64,000 nucleotides of DNA from Jejuia sp. UBA6058. Its GTDB lineage: Bacteria; Bacteroidota; Bacteroidia; Flavobacteriales; Flavobacteriaceae. Position 1 is the first letter of the stretch. Each line of letters begins with the position of its first letter. This document shows, piece after piece, positions 52,527 through 61,259 of the stretch. The notes below the pieces were generated by a model. That model was given only the letters and a program-made list of their open reading frames with translations, was not told where the DNA came from and did not search any database. A program made the position numbers and the translations under genes. Location: assembly GCA_002428965.1 (NCBI GenBank), contig DIYI01000017.1, positions 291,873 through 355,872 on the forward strand. Direction: 5' to 3'.

Positions 52527-52620
52527 GCAAAAATACAATTACTTTATAGAAATGAAATTTTTATTTTTTGGGCCTTTCCCTCGATGATCATGCAGAATAG
52601 TTTAAGATCAATTCATGCTC

Positions 52621-52713
52621 GGGTCAGGCTTTCACTACTCACTCCCTCCTATCGTCGGGGAGTTCAAACATACGATCTGGTTGCTGAGCGCAGTCCAAGT
52701 ACAATCCTTAACG
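52621..52713 (-). repeat. Degenerate copy of the GGGTCGGGCTTTC repeat upstream of rnpB
   Basis: Begins GGGTCAGGCTTTCACTACTC (52621 on), continues CGTCGGGGAGTTCAAACATA and ends CAATCCTTAACGC at 52713, with about 25 extra bases before the end compared with the 8654 copy. The remaining sequence of the 52527-52917 gap shows no gene. Confidence 0.65.
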
Positions 52714-52917
52714 CGGCTGAATTTGTGCTTGTAATTACTTATTAGACGAGACTTTTCCTATTCCGAAATATTCGTTTATCAGGTCTCGGTTAAATATACT
52801 TGTGTTATTAGTACTTCATTTTTCAAGTACAGATCAAGATGAAAATCAGAGAGAACTTTGCATCAAGATTAACCTAAAAAAGCTCATTTTTTAACCCAGT
52901 TCTTTGTCGTAAAATAG

Positions 52918-53424
52918 TTAATTTATCAGTTTCTGCTTTTTTGGTTTTATAATGATATCTTTATGCAGGTTTGGGAAGTATTTCAGCATAGTTGCTTTAT
53001 CTTTTCCAGAGGTATCAATAAAAGACCAATTCTGACCATTATCGCTTGATATTCCGATTAATGAATATTGCGATTCAATTTTCCCTTGCGGTGTTTTCAT
53101 AATGAAAACTTGGGTTATAGTACATTGCAATTCTTTACCCTTTTTTAAGAATTCAGAAGGATGCTTATGTTTAATTTCCATGACTATGAATCCTTCATTT
53201 TTCATGGAATTCATTGCTTGTTTAGTGGCATTAATCATATTAGATTTTCCACCCATCATTTCAATAACCTTTGGATATGTGTATTTTGAAAAGCTTTCGT
53301 AATCTTCGGCAATAAAGAACTTTTTCATTTTGGAGAGTTGAGAGTTTAAATTTTTATTCTCGGTTTGTGCTAATCCGAGAATAGGAAAAAGTACAATGAT
53401 TAAAATCCGAATTTTTTTATTCAT
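52918..53424 (-). CDS. Exported protein of unknown function, 168 aa
   Basis: A signal peptide (MNKKIRILIIVLFPILGLAQ) is followed by LNSQLSKMKKFFIAEDYESF, SKYTYPKVIEMMGGK and a C-terminal strand-rich part with SQYSLIGISSDNGQNWSFID. The order of a helical start followed by sheet resembles NTF2/SnoaL-like folds, but this is only a shape argument. No catalytic residues are evident. It ends in a basic tail (KPKKQKLIN). Confidence 0.75.
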   Translation of the reverse strand: MNKKIRILIIVLFPILGLAQTENKNLNSQLSKMKKFFIAEDYESFSKYTYPKVIEMMGGKSNMINATKQAMNSMKNEGFIVMEIKHKHPSEFLKKGKELQCTITQVFIMKTPQGKIESQYSLIGISSDNGQNWSFIDTSGKDKATMLKYFPNLHKDIIIKPKKQKLIN

Positions 53425-53566
53425 AAGAGTATTATTAATTTTTTAAAAGGTGATTATGGATATGCGCCGTTAGTAATGCCCTATATCCATCAGTAAACGA
53501 AGTTAGTTGAAAATTTATACAAAGTCAAGGTTTTCACATTGACTATTTGTTAATAACTCATATCAA

Positions 53567-53594
53567 ATTCTGAATTCTGAATTCTGAATTCTGA
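53567..53594. repeat. Four tandem ATTCTGA units
   Basis: ATTCTGA occurs four times in perfect 7-bp tandem, followed by ATTGAG. It lies 12 bp upstream of the -7 box of dnaX. Copy-number change here would alter the upstream promoter region without touching the coding sequence. Confidence 0.9.
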
Positions 53595-53605
53595 ATTGAG
53601 ATAAT

Positions 53606-53613
53606 TAAATTTG
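53606..53613 (+). promoter_or_regulatory. -7 promoter box of dnaX
   Basis: TAAATTTG matches TAnnTTTG exactly. The start codon is at 53620, six bases after the box, so the transcript would be leaderless or nearly so if this box is used. Confidence 0.5.
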
Positions 53614-53619
53614 TTTCTA

Positions 53620-55353
53620 ATGGAACACTTTGTAGTATCAGCCCGCAAGTATCGCCCACAAACCTTTAAAGATGTTGTGGGGCAACAGGCTATTACAAAT
53701 ACGCTACTAAACGCTATTGAAAATAATCATTTAGCGCAGGCATTGCTTTTTACTGGTCCGCGTGGTGTTGGTAAAACCACCTGCGCTCGTATTTTGGCAA
53801 AAATGATTAACAGTGATGGTAATGAAAGTGAAGATGAAGATTTTGCCTTTAACATCTTTGAACTAGATGCAGCGTCAAACAACTCTGTAGATGATATTAG
53901 AAGTTTAACAGATCAGGTACGTATTCCGCCACAAGTTGGTAAATACAAAGTGTATATTATTGACGAGGTTCACATGCTATCTCAAGCAGCTTTTAACGCC
54001 TTTTTAAAGACTTTAGAAGAACCACCAAAACACTGTATCTTCATATTAGCAACTACGGAGAAGCATAAAATTATTCCAACTATTTTATCGCGTTGTCAAA
54101 TTTTCGATTTTAAGCGTATCACGGTAAAAGATGCTAAAGACTATTTAAAATATATTGCTGAGGAACAAGGTGTAACCGCCGAAGATGATGCGCTACACAT
54201 CATTGCCCAAAAAGCTGATGGTGCTATGCGCGATGCGTTGTCTATTTTTGACCGTGTAGTAAGTTTCTCTGGTAAAAACCTAACAAGACAAGCGGTTACA
54301 GAAAACTTAAATGTACTAGATTACGAGACGTATTTCACAAGTACAGATTTAATTCTAGAAAATAAAATACCAGAATTGTTATTGCAATTCAATAATACAC
54401 TTTCTAAAGGTTTTGACGGACATCATTACATTGCTGGTTTAGCTTCTCACTTTAGAGATTTACTGGTAAGTAAAACACAAAGCACCATTGAGCTTTTAGA
54501 AGTGGGCGACCAAATAAAGCAAAAGTATTTAGAGCAATCTCAAAAAGCCTCACAGGAATTTTTGCTCCAAGGTATTCATCTAGCCAACGAATGTGATTTA
54601 AAGTATAAGACTAGTAAAAATCAGCGTTTATTAGTTGAATTATGCCTTATGCAACTTGCCTCTATCACATTTGATGGAGAAAAAAAAAACCATAAACGTT
54701 TCATAATTCCCGCATCCTATTTTCAGAAAAAAGGCATTACACCTATAGCCGTATCTCTTCCTGAAACAGCAATTACTAATCAACCTATCGCAAAAACAGT
54801 AAAACAGGAAAAAGAAACTGTTTCAGGGAATGCTGATGTCATTGAAAAATTTAAAGTAGCTGAACCGCCTAAAATTCAGTTAAAACAAGATAGCAAAAGA
54901 ACTTCTGGCCTATCATTAAGCAGTATTCGTGCCAAAAAAGAGTATGAAATACGACAAATGGAGGTCGTAATAGATGAGGAAGAACTTCCTAAAGAAGACT
55001 TTACAGAAAGAGAGTTAATTACATGTTGGAATACATTTATAGAAAAAACGCAACAACATGGTAAACACAACTTAGCATCTATTTTAGCTATTGACAAACC
55101 CAAATTAAGAGGCAGCACCATTTGTTTAGAGTTCCCCAATGAAACTAATAAGGTTGAGCTAGAACGTCAACAGTATGATTTATTGTCGTTTTTAAGAAAG
55201 CAACTTAAAAACTACGACATAAACCTTGATATTACAGTAAATGAAGCGGCTAGTAAAAAATACGCTTACACTACTTTAGAGAAATATGAAAAACTAAAAG
55301 AAAAAAATCCTAATATTGAAGTACTAAAGAGAACTTTCGGCTTAGATATTTAA
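53620..55353 (+). CDS. dnaX: DNA polymerase III subunit gamma/tau
   Basis: 577 residues from ATG at 53620; a TTG at 53611 in frame would add MFL but is less likely than the ATG giving MEHFVVSARKYRPQTFKDVV. AAA+ clamp-loader motifs: LLFTGPRGVGKTTCARIL (Walker A), VYIIDEVHMLSQAAFNAFLK (Walker B), ATTEKHKIIPTILSRCQIFD (sensor 1 and SRC). The zinc module of four cysteines normally found between Walker A and the DAASN box is missing, replaced by an acidic stretch (NSDGNESEDEDFAFNIFELD). The C-terminal third is the tau-specific part. It organises the replisome and loads the sliding clamp. Confidence 0.95.
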   Translation: MEHFVVSARKYRPQTFKDVVGQQAITNTLLNAIENNHLAQALLFTGPRGVGKTTCARILAKMINSDGNESEDEDFAFNIFELDAASNNSVDDIRSLTDQVRIPPQVGKYKVYIIDEVHMLSQAAFNAFLKTLEEPPKHCIFILATTEKHKIIPTILSRCQIFDFKRITVKDAKDYLKYIAEEQGVTAEDDALHIIAQKADGAMRDALSIFDRVVSFSGKNLTRQAVTENLNVLDYETYFTSTDLILENKIPELLLQFNNTLSKGFDGHHYIAGLASHFRDLLVSKTQSTIELLEVGDQIKQKYLEQSQKASQEFLLQGIHLANECDLKYKTSKNQRLLVELCLMQLASITFDGEKKNHKRFIIPASYFQKKGITPIAVSLPETAITNQPIAKTVKQEKETVSGNADVIEKFKVAEPPKIQLKQDSKRTSGLSLSSIRAKKEYEIRQMEVVIDEEELPKEDFTERELITCWNTFIEKTQQHGKHNLASILAIDKPKLRGSTICLEFPNETNKVELERQQYDLLSFLRKQLKNYDINLDITVNEAASKKYAYTTLEKYEKLKEKNPNIEVLKRTFGLDI

Positions 55354-55356
55354 AGT

Positions 55357-55938
55357 ATGAAACACATCATTTTTATAATATTTATAGGAATAGTAGCTCT
55401 AACGAGTTGCAATAATAGAACCACAGAACGCGATAGTTTAGAACAAGCCGTTTCAAGATTCAAAAAATCCTTAGAGCCTATTGAATTTGTGGAATATTTT
55501 CCGAACGGTTATTCTGAAAAACGAACCGATACTATATTATCTAATGGTGTTAAGGTTAGTATTAAGTCTTATACAGATATGAATAGAGATATAATTCATA
55601 AAACGACAAAAGATACTATTTCCGTAGTAACAGAAATACATAGAAAATGGGTTTCTGAGGTGAAAATTGAAAAAAATGGTGAGCTTATTTTTAACGAAAC
55701 TATTGATGATGCCTTTTTTCAGAAATACACAGGTATTAATACAAAGGCGCTTTTAAATACAATTAATTTAGAAACGGCCATTAATACAGACAATTTTGAA
55801 AATTCAAACAACTATATTATTATAGATACTGGATTAAAATTCATTAAAGAAAATAAACATTTTCTTTACAGTATGCGCATAGATGAATCAGGTAATTTCA
55901 GTATCAATCAGTCGTACATTAACGAAGAAATAATTTAA
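55357..55938 (+). CDS. Hypothetical lipoprotein, 193 aa
   Basis: The signal sequence MKHIIFIIFIGIVALTSCNN has lipobox LTSC with Cys18. The mature part is charged and mixed alpha/beta (FVEYFPNGYSEKRTDTILSN, HRKWVSEVKIEKNGELIFNE). I recognise no family. It sits three bases after dnaX and two before miaE, so it is co-transcribed with both. Confidence 0.8.
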   Translation: MKHIIFIIFIGIVALTSCNNRTTERDSLEQAVSRFKKSLEPIEFVEYFPNGYSEKRTDTILSNGVKVSIKSYTDMNRDIIHKTTKDTISVVTEIHRKWVSEVKIEKNGELIFNETIDDAFFQKYTGINTKALLNTINLETAINTDNFENSNNYIIIDTGLKFIKENKHFLYSMRIDESGNFSINQSYINEEII

Positions 55939-55940
55939 CT

Positions 55941-56522
55941 ATGTTAGGACTTAAATTACCAACCGATCCGCGTTGGGTAAATATAGTAGAAAAAAACATT
56001 GAGGAGATATTGACCGATCATGCTTTTTGCGAGCAAAAGGCAACCAGTACCGCTATTTCTTTAATTGTAAGCTTCCCTGAATATACTGATCTTGTTCAGG
56101 AAATGACTTCCCTAGTAAAAGAAGAAATTAGTCATTTTAAAATGGTGCATGATAAAATTATTGAACGTGGTTGGACTTTAGGCAGAGATAGAAAGGATGA
56201 TTACGTTATAGAACTTATGAAATTCTTCCCAAAGGGTGGTTCAAGAACCACGCAATTGGTACATCGCTTACTTTACGCAGCATTGATTGAAGCTAGAAGT
56301 TGTGAGCGTTTTAGACTTTTATCTGAAGAACTTGAAGATGAAGAATTAAAAACCTTTTACAGAAATTTAATGGTAAGCGAAGCTAATCATTATACGATGT
56401 TTTTGGGGTTTGCGAGACAGTATGGCAATAAAAAAGAAGTTGACACCAAATGGCAGCAACTTCTTGAATATGAAGCTAAAATAATGTCTAATCTTGGAAC
56501 TTCAGAAGCAATACACGGTTAA
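55941..56522 (+). CDS. miaE: tRNA-(ms2io6A)-hydroxylase MiaE
   Basis: 193 residues. A ferritin-like di-iron four-helix bundle: LTDHAFCEQKATSTAISLIV gives the first Glu, VKEEISHFKMVHDKI the ExxH, AALIEARSCERFRLLSEEL the third Glu and MVSEANHYTMFLGFARQYG the second ExxH. MiaE hydroxylates 2-methylthio-N6-isopentenyladenosine at tRNA position 37 using oxygen. The stop overlaps the convergent barrel gene by four bases. Confidence 0.95.
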   Translation: MLGLKLPTDPRWVNIVEKNIEEILTDHAFCEQKATSTAISLIVSFPEYTDLVQEMTSLVKEEISHFKMVHDKIIERGWTLGRDRKDDYVIELMKFFPKGGSRTTQLVHRLLYAALIEARSCERFRLLSEELEDEELKTFYRNLMVSEANHYTMFLGFARQYGNKKEVDTKWQQLLEYEAKIMSNLGTSEAIHG

Positions 56523-57052
56523 AATTGATAACCTACACCAAATTGTATATTGGTATTTGCAGCTTCCGTCGCTAAATTGTCATCAAAAATATTGGTCAAC
56601 CCATAGCTATATCTTAAGTCAATAAAAAACATTTGGTTTAGTTTAAATTCTAAACCACCAATTCCTGAATAATGAAAGTTTTTTATACCGTCTCCAGTTT
56701 TATGAGATTTAATTGCTGCTTCAGGGCCCAACCCAAATCGCCACCTTTCGTTTAATCGAAATTTAAAAAGTATAGGCATCTGAATTAAATCTAAATGCAA
56801 GCGCTCGTCATTCGCACCTTCAGGAGAAAATTGTAATTCAGGCACAACCGAAACAGCATTTGACAATCTGAAATCTCCATAAAAGCCAATATAAAAACTG
56901 TTTCTATGTTTATTTTCAATCATAGAAGCTGCTCCTTCTTTAAAATCTAAATTTGAAATTGTGTAACCTGCACGAACCCCGTAAGTTCCGCTTTGGGAAA
57001 ACCCTGTAAAAGATAGGCTAAATAAAATAGCTAAAACTGCTAATTTTTTCAT
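56519..57052 (-). CDS. Porin-family outer membrane beta-barrel protein
   Basis: 177 residues from MKKLAVLAILFSLSFTGFSQ (ATG at 57052). An ATG at 57097 would prepend 15 residues before the signal peptide and is rejected. The mature part has barrel strands such as YGVRAGYTISNLDF, FYIGFYGDFRLSNAVSVVPE, RWRFGLGPEAAI and the terminal NTNIQFGVGYQF. Probably an eight-stranded barrel (OMP_b-brl_2 type). Its function is unknown. Confidence 0.9.
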   Translation of the reverse strand: MKKLAVLAILFSLSFTGFSQSGTYGVRAGYTISNLDFKEGAASMIENKHRNSFYIGFYGDFRLSNAVSVVPELQFSPEGANDERLHLDLIQMPILFKFRLNERWRFGLGPEAAIKSHKTGDGIKNFHYSGIGGLEFKLNQMFFIDLRYSYGLTNIFDDNLATEAANTNIQFGVGYQF

Positions 57053-57152
57053 TTTGAATAGTTTTGGGTTAATATTTTTACATAAAAATATGCTCACGAA
57101 TATATACTATAAATTTAAAAAAAAGCTGAAATTGTAGTTGAAGTGCAGAATT

Positions 57153-58067
57153 TTACTGCGTATTACTAGAAACCGTATTATAATATATACTTTTTATAAT
57201 ACCATCTGCAAGACCAATTTTTGGTACATAAATATGTTTTGCACCACTCCATTTCATAGCAAAAAGATAAATACGCATTGCTGGAATAATTACGTCTGCC
57301 CTATCTTGATTAAGTTCTAACTCTGTAATTCTTTCCTCGTAAGAGTAATTTTGAAGTGTATTATAGTAAGTAGTTAAATAAAAGTATGTAAGCGGCTTAC
57401 CTATTGCTTTTCCTGATACCTTGAAAATCTTATTGATGTTCCCACCAGAACCAATTACGCTAATTTTTTCATATTCACTTGTATATGTTTGGATCCAATC
57501 GTTCAATTCTGTCCACGCATCTCGCTTCACCATATCATTCAATAAACGCACTGTACCAATCTTAAAAGATTTGGATATTACGCGCTCCCCGTTTCGTATC
57601 ACCGAAAACTCAGTACTTCCACCTCCAACATCTACATACAAGTATACCTTGTTGGGGTCTATAAATTTTTGCAAATCTGTTGCTGCAATAATTGCCGCTT
57701 CTTCTTCTCCATCAATAATATCAATATTTATTCCTGAGTTTTCCAAAATGGCGTTAACAATTTCATTTCCATTTTTAGATTCTCGCATTGCTGAAGTAGC
57801 ACAAGCTTTATATTTTACAACCTTATGGGTTTTCATAAGCAATTTAAATGCTAGCATTGTATCTAACATTCTTTGAGTATTTTCTTTCGAAATGCGCCCT
57901 TTTATAAAAACATCAGCTCCTAAACGAACAGGAACCCTAACCAAAGAGTTTTTTTTAAAAACTACTGGTTTTCCTTTTTCTTCAATTACATTAGAAATTA
58001 ATAATCTTACAGCATTTGAACCAATATCAATTGCTGCAAACTTCTTTATTGAAAGCATACTACTCAT
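57153..58067 (-). CDS. Exopolyphosphatase (Ppx/GppA family)
   Basis: 304 residues, an ASKHA-fold enzyme. Phosphate loop 1 AAIDIGSNAVRLLISN, then VYLYVDVGGGSTEFSV as loop 2, with the catalytic Glu in DGEEEAAI. It is the short one-domain-pair form without the extra C-terminal HD part of E. coli Ppx. It hydrolyses polyphosphate or pppGpp. The first ATG at 58067 overlaps ppk1 by eight bases; the fourth codon (MLSIKKFAAI, 58058) is an equally likely start. Cotranscribed with ppk1. Confidence 0.92.
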   Translation of the reverse strand: MSSMLSIKKFAAIDIGSNAVRLLISNVIEEKGKPVVFKKNSLVRVPVRLGADVFIKGRISKENTQRMLDTMLAFKLLMKTHKVVKYKACATSAMRESKNGNEIVNAILENSGINIDIIDGEEEAAIIAATDLQKFIDPNKVYLYVDVGGGSTEFSVIRNGERVISKSFKIGTVRLLNDMVKRDAWTELNDWIQTYTSEYEKISVIGSGGNINKIFKVSGKAIGKPLTYFYLTTYYNTLQNYSYEERITELELNQDRADVIIPAMRIYLFAMKWSGAKHIYVPKIGLADGIIKSIYYNTVSSNTQ

Positions 58068-60123
58068 CTAGTCTATTTAAATAATATTCATAAAGCGCTT
58101 TTTGAGATCGCACTTTAGGGTTATTATTTACGCGGTATTCATTTTCATTTTCAGTATTAATCAATCTTGCCTTTACATTATCACTCCAACAAATATTGTA
58201 GTTATCAATAATCTCTTTTTTAATATCTTCATCATATATGGGACAACTTACTTCAACTCGATTTTCTATATTTCGTGTCATCCAATCTGCGGACGATATG
58301 TAGATTTTAGCCTCTTCATCCTCACCAAAAATGTAAAGTCTAGGGTGCTCTAAAAACTTATCTATCACACTAATGACACTTATGTTCTCACTCATGCCTT
58401 TAATTCCAGGTATTAAACAACATATACCTCTTACTATCATATCAACCTTTACACCTGCATTACTTGCTTCATACAATTTATCAACCATATCGTAGCTTGA
58501 TAGACTATTTAATTTTATTCTTATGTAGCCATTTTCTCCATTTTTACATTTAGTAATTTCTGCATCAATAAGCTTAAACAATGCTTTTTTAGTGTAGTGT
58601 GGCGACACGATTAAATGCTTAAAGGTATGTACTTGATAATTAGCCTCGAAGAAGCTAAAAATTTTATTGATGTCCTTTAATACAGCTTGTTTTGCAGTAA
58701 ATAAAGTGTAATCTGTATAAACTTTTGCTGTAGATTCATTAAAATTACCTGTGCTTACAAACCCATAACGTTTAATTTTCTTGCCTTCCTCTCGTTCTAT
58801 AACACACATTTTGCTGTGTACTTTTAAACCTGGTACACCAAAAATAAGATTTACACCTTCCTTTTTCATTTGTTCGGCATACTTAATATTAGCCTCTTCA
58901 TCAAAACGCGCTCTTAACTCAATAGAAACAGTAACTGTTTTACCGTTGATAGCGGCATTAATTAAAGAACTAGCAACATGAGATATTTGTGCTAATCTGT
59001 AAATTGTAATTTTTATGGTTTTTACTTTAGGATCTAAGGCTGCCTCTCTCAGGAATTTTACGATATAAGAAAAGGTATGATATGGCGTGTGTACCATATA
59101 ATCCTTTTTAGAAATAGCATTGAAAATACTGGTCTCCAAACTCAGGCCCTTTACTCTTAAAGGTGATATTTTATCATACATTAAATCTGTTCTTCCCAAA
59201 CTTGGAAAACTCATATAATCTCTTTTGTTGTGATAACGACCGCCAGGAATGATACTATCCGTATTATCTATTCCCATTTTCTCCATCAAATATTCAAGTG
59301 TATCTCTATCAATAGTTTTGTCATAGACAAATCTTACAGGTTCGCTTACCTCTCGATGTTTTACACTATCAGATATTTTTTCAATGAAACTCTTACTCAA
59401 ATCACTATCAAAATCCAACTCACCATCTCTGGTGATTTTAATCATGTGTGCCGAAATAGTTTCATAATCAAAAATGTTAAAAATATCGCTTAAACAGTAT
59501 CGCAGTAAATCATCTACCATAATGATGAAATTCTTATCATCTTCCTTAGGTAGAACTACAAATCTATCAACGGTTTTAGGAATTTCTACAAGTGCATATT
59601 GCCTAGAATTATCCTTCATTTGCATTCGAACCGCCAAATAAGCCGCACTATCTTTCAAATTTGGCAGTACAACTAGGTCATTAAGAACAATTGTAACCAA
59701 GGCAGTACTAATATTTTGAAAGTAATAATTCTTAATAAATTTTTTCTGCTCCTCAGATAATTGAGATTCGTTGATAACAAAAATATTCTCTCCTTTTAAT
59801 GACTTATCAATTTCTCCAAGAACTTCGAGACTACGCGCCTGCTGTTTGATTACAATCTGTGTAATTATTTCTAGAAGTTCCTTGGCCTTTATACCTCCTA
59901 ATTCATTTTTACCACCTTTACCAGCCTCAACAATACGCTTTACAGTGGCATATCTTACTTTGAAAAATTCGTCAAGATTATTCGAAAATATACCAAGAAA
60001 CCGTAATCGCTCAATAAGTGGCACTCTTGCATCTGATGCCTCCTGCAGAACCCTACCATTAAATTGTAACCAGCTAATTTCTCTATTAATATATCGCTTT
60101 TCTACAGTATCGGATTTAGTCAT
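58060..60123 (-). CDS. ppk1: Polyphosphate kinase 1
   Basis: 687 residues. N-terminal YINREISWLQFNGRVLQEAS, the HKD-type catalytic half with VSIELRARFDEEANI, and the autophosphorylated histidine in GLKVHSKMCVI (His436). RYGFVSTGNFNESTAKVYTD and WMTRNIENRVEVSCPI mark the C-terminal domains. It reversibly makes inorganic polyphosphate from ATP. A -7 box CAAAGATA (TATCTTTG on the minus strand) is at 60147-60154. The downstream neighbour is the polyphosphate-degrading Ppx, so synthesis and breakdown are in one operon. Confidence 0.97.
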   Translation of the reverse strand: MTKSDTVEKRYINREISWLQFNGRVLQEASDARVPLIERLRFLGIFSNNLDEFFKVRYATVKRIVEAGKGGKNELGGIKAKELLEIITQIVIKQQARSLEVLGEIDKSLKGENIFVINESQLSEEQKKFIKNYYFQNISTALVTIVLNDLVVLPNLKDSAAYLAVRMQMKDNSRQYALVEIPKTVDRFVVLPKEDDKNFIIMVDDLLRYCLSDIFNIFDYETISAHMIKITRDGELDFDSDLSKSFIEKISDSVKHREVSEPVRFVYDKTIDRDTLEYLMEKMGIDNTDSIIPGGRYHNKRDYMSFPSLGRTDLMYDKISPLRVKGLSLETSIFNAISKKDYMVHTPYHTFSYIVKFLREAALDPKVKTIKITIYRLAQISHVASSLINAAINGKTVTVSIELRARFDEEANIKYAEQMKKEGVNLIFGVPGLKVHSKMCVIEREEGKKIKRYGFVSTGNFNESTAKVYTDYTLFTAKQAVLKDINKIFSFFEANYQVHTFKHLIVSPHYTKKALFKLIDAEITKCKNGENGYIRIKLNSLSSYDMVDKLYEASNAGVKVDMIVRGICCLIPGIKGMSENISVISVIDKFLEHPRLYIFGEDEEAKIYISSADWMTRNIENRVEVSCPIYDEDIKKEIIDNYNICWSDNVKARLINTENENEYRVNNNPKVRSQKALYEYYLNRLDE

Positions 60124-60146
60124 TCTTGATAAGTTATTAATACTAA

Positions 60147-60154
60147 CAAAGATA
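60147..60154 (-). promoter_or_regulatory. -7 promoter box of ppk1
   Basis: TATCTTTG on the minus strand fits TAnnTTTG and lies 24 bp upstream of the ATG (60123). No TTG at the ideal -33 distance. Confidence 0.5.
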
Positions 60155-60255
60155 TTCTATTTGAGCTGAAATAGATGTGAATTCAACACTAAAAATTCGT
60201 AAAAAAGCAAATGAGTTAACAAGCGAAATTGGGCACTTAAAGGATATTTTGTACG

Positions 60256-60741
60256 TTATTTTAAATCTCTGGGGAAAATGGTAAATATGGTTTTACCTTT
60301 ATAAATTTCAGACCAATTTGAGATTTCAAAGTTTATTGAAACAACACCGCAGGTAGGAACGTTAGCAATATATAAACTCCCATAAGTATTGGCAAATGCG
60401 GTAATTGCATGATTATGACCAAAAATAAGAAGTGCATTTACTTTAGTATCACAACTTTTAATCACTTCAGTCAAATCATAGCCAGAAAAGTCATAAAGCT
60501 TATGATTAAGAACTACAATATTCTTGGGTATATGAAGTGCCTGTAATATAATTTCCGCTGTTTCCCTTGTACGTTTAGCATCACTAATTAGAACTTGATC
60601 TATTTGCAAATCATGAGATCTTAATTCATTTGAAACTAATTTAGCATCATTCAAACCTCGTTGTTTTAATGGTCTTTCATGATCAATTACATCATATTCC
60701 CATGATGATTTTGCGTGTCGTATGAGGATAAGTTGTTTCAT
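60256..60741 (-). CDS. sixA: SixA-type phosphohistidine phosphatase
   Basis: 161 residues of the histidine phosphatase superfamily. The phosphoacceptor motif is LILIRHAKSSWEY (RHAKS), later DAKRTRETAEII and the second histidine in LLIFGHNHAITAFA. SixA in E. coli removes phosphate from histidine residues in phosphotransfer proteins such as ArcB or NPr; the target here is unknown. It is single, 132 bp upstream of ppk1 on the same strand. Confidence 0.9.
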   Translation of the reverse strand: MKQLILIRHAKSSWEYDVIDHERPLKQRGLNDAKLVSNELRSHDLQIDQVLISDAKRTRETAEIILQALHIPKNIVVLNHKLYDFSGYDLTEVIKSCDTKVNALLIFGHNHAITAFANTYGSLYIANVPTCGVVSINFEISNWSEIYKGKTIFTIFPRDLK

Positions 60742-60762
60742 TAATTCTCGATTAAATGTTAT

Positions 60763-60810
60763 TTTTATCGATAAAATGTTGTAATTATCGATAAAAAGCA
60801 GTTTATTTGC
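60763..60810. promoter_or_regulatory. CGATAAAA/ATCGAT motif pair between divergent genes
   Basis: TTTTATCGATAAAA (60763-60776) is a perfect 14-bp palindrome. TTATCGATAA (60785-60794) is a second palindrome, and CGATAAAA repeats at 60769 and 60789 with a 20-bp period. AGCAGTTTATTTGC follows the second, as AGCATTATATTTGC does at 3822-3835. It lies in the 518-bp gap 60742-61259 between sixA and the divergent adhesin gene, near sixA. The rest of the gap shows no gene. Confidence 0.5.
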
Positions 60811-61259
60811 TTTTGAAACTTTAAAATAAAAATAAGGAAAATCACTAAAAAAGTTAACAAACGGAGTCGAATTTTCAAGTTGCTGATAATCTTATGTTTA
60901 TAAGTTATTTTTAATCAAAATTCATCTTTTTGTCGATTTTATTAGCACTTCAACTCATTTATTTGAAAAAAAATAGAGTTATATGTCTATTTGTTATACC
61001 TATAAACAGCTTAAATAATGACCCCAAATCAATTCAAGAAGCAACTTCCGACTTGTAAAGTCAAAACCCTTTCTCTCAGTTTTCCCCTCAAAAACTTAGG
61101 ACACAAAACTCTGGAACTTCACAAAACAAGTTCGTTTCAATAGAATTTAGATTAATAACAATCGCAACTAATTGATTGGAGATAATGAAAAAATCTGAAT
61201 TAAAGAATTAATCTAATAAAGTTGGCTTAAAATACCAACGAAATTTATTTATCAACGAT

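Noticed and set aside
52187..52745. Two plus-strand open frames over 52187-52372 and 52329-52745
   Set aside because: They lie opposite RNase P RNA and the repeat upstream of it; the conserved RNA motifs and pairing explain the sequence, and the translations are Cys/His-rich nonsense.
57053..57097. Longer start of the barrel protein gene
   Set aside because: It would place 15 residues in front of a normal signal peptide (MKKLAVLAIL).
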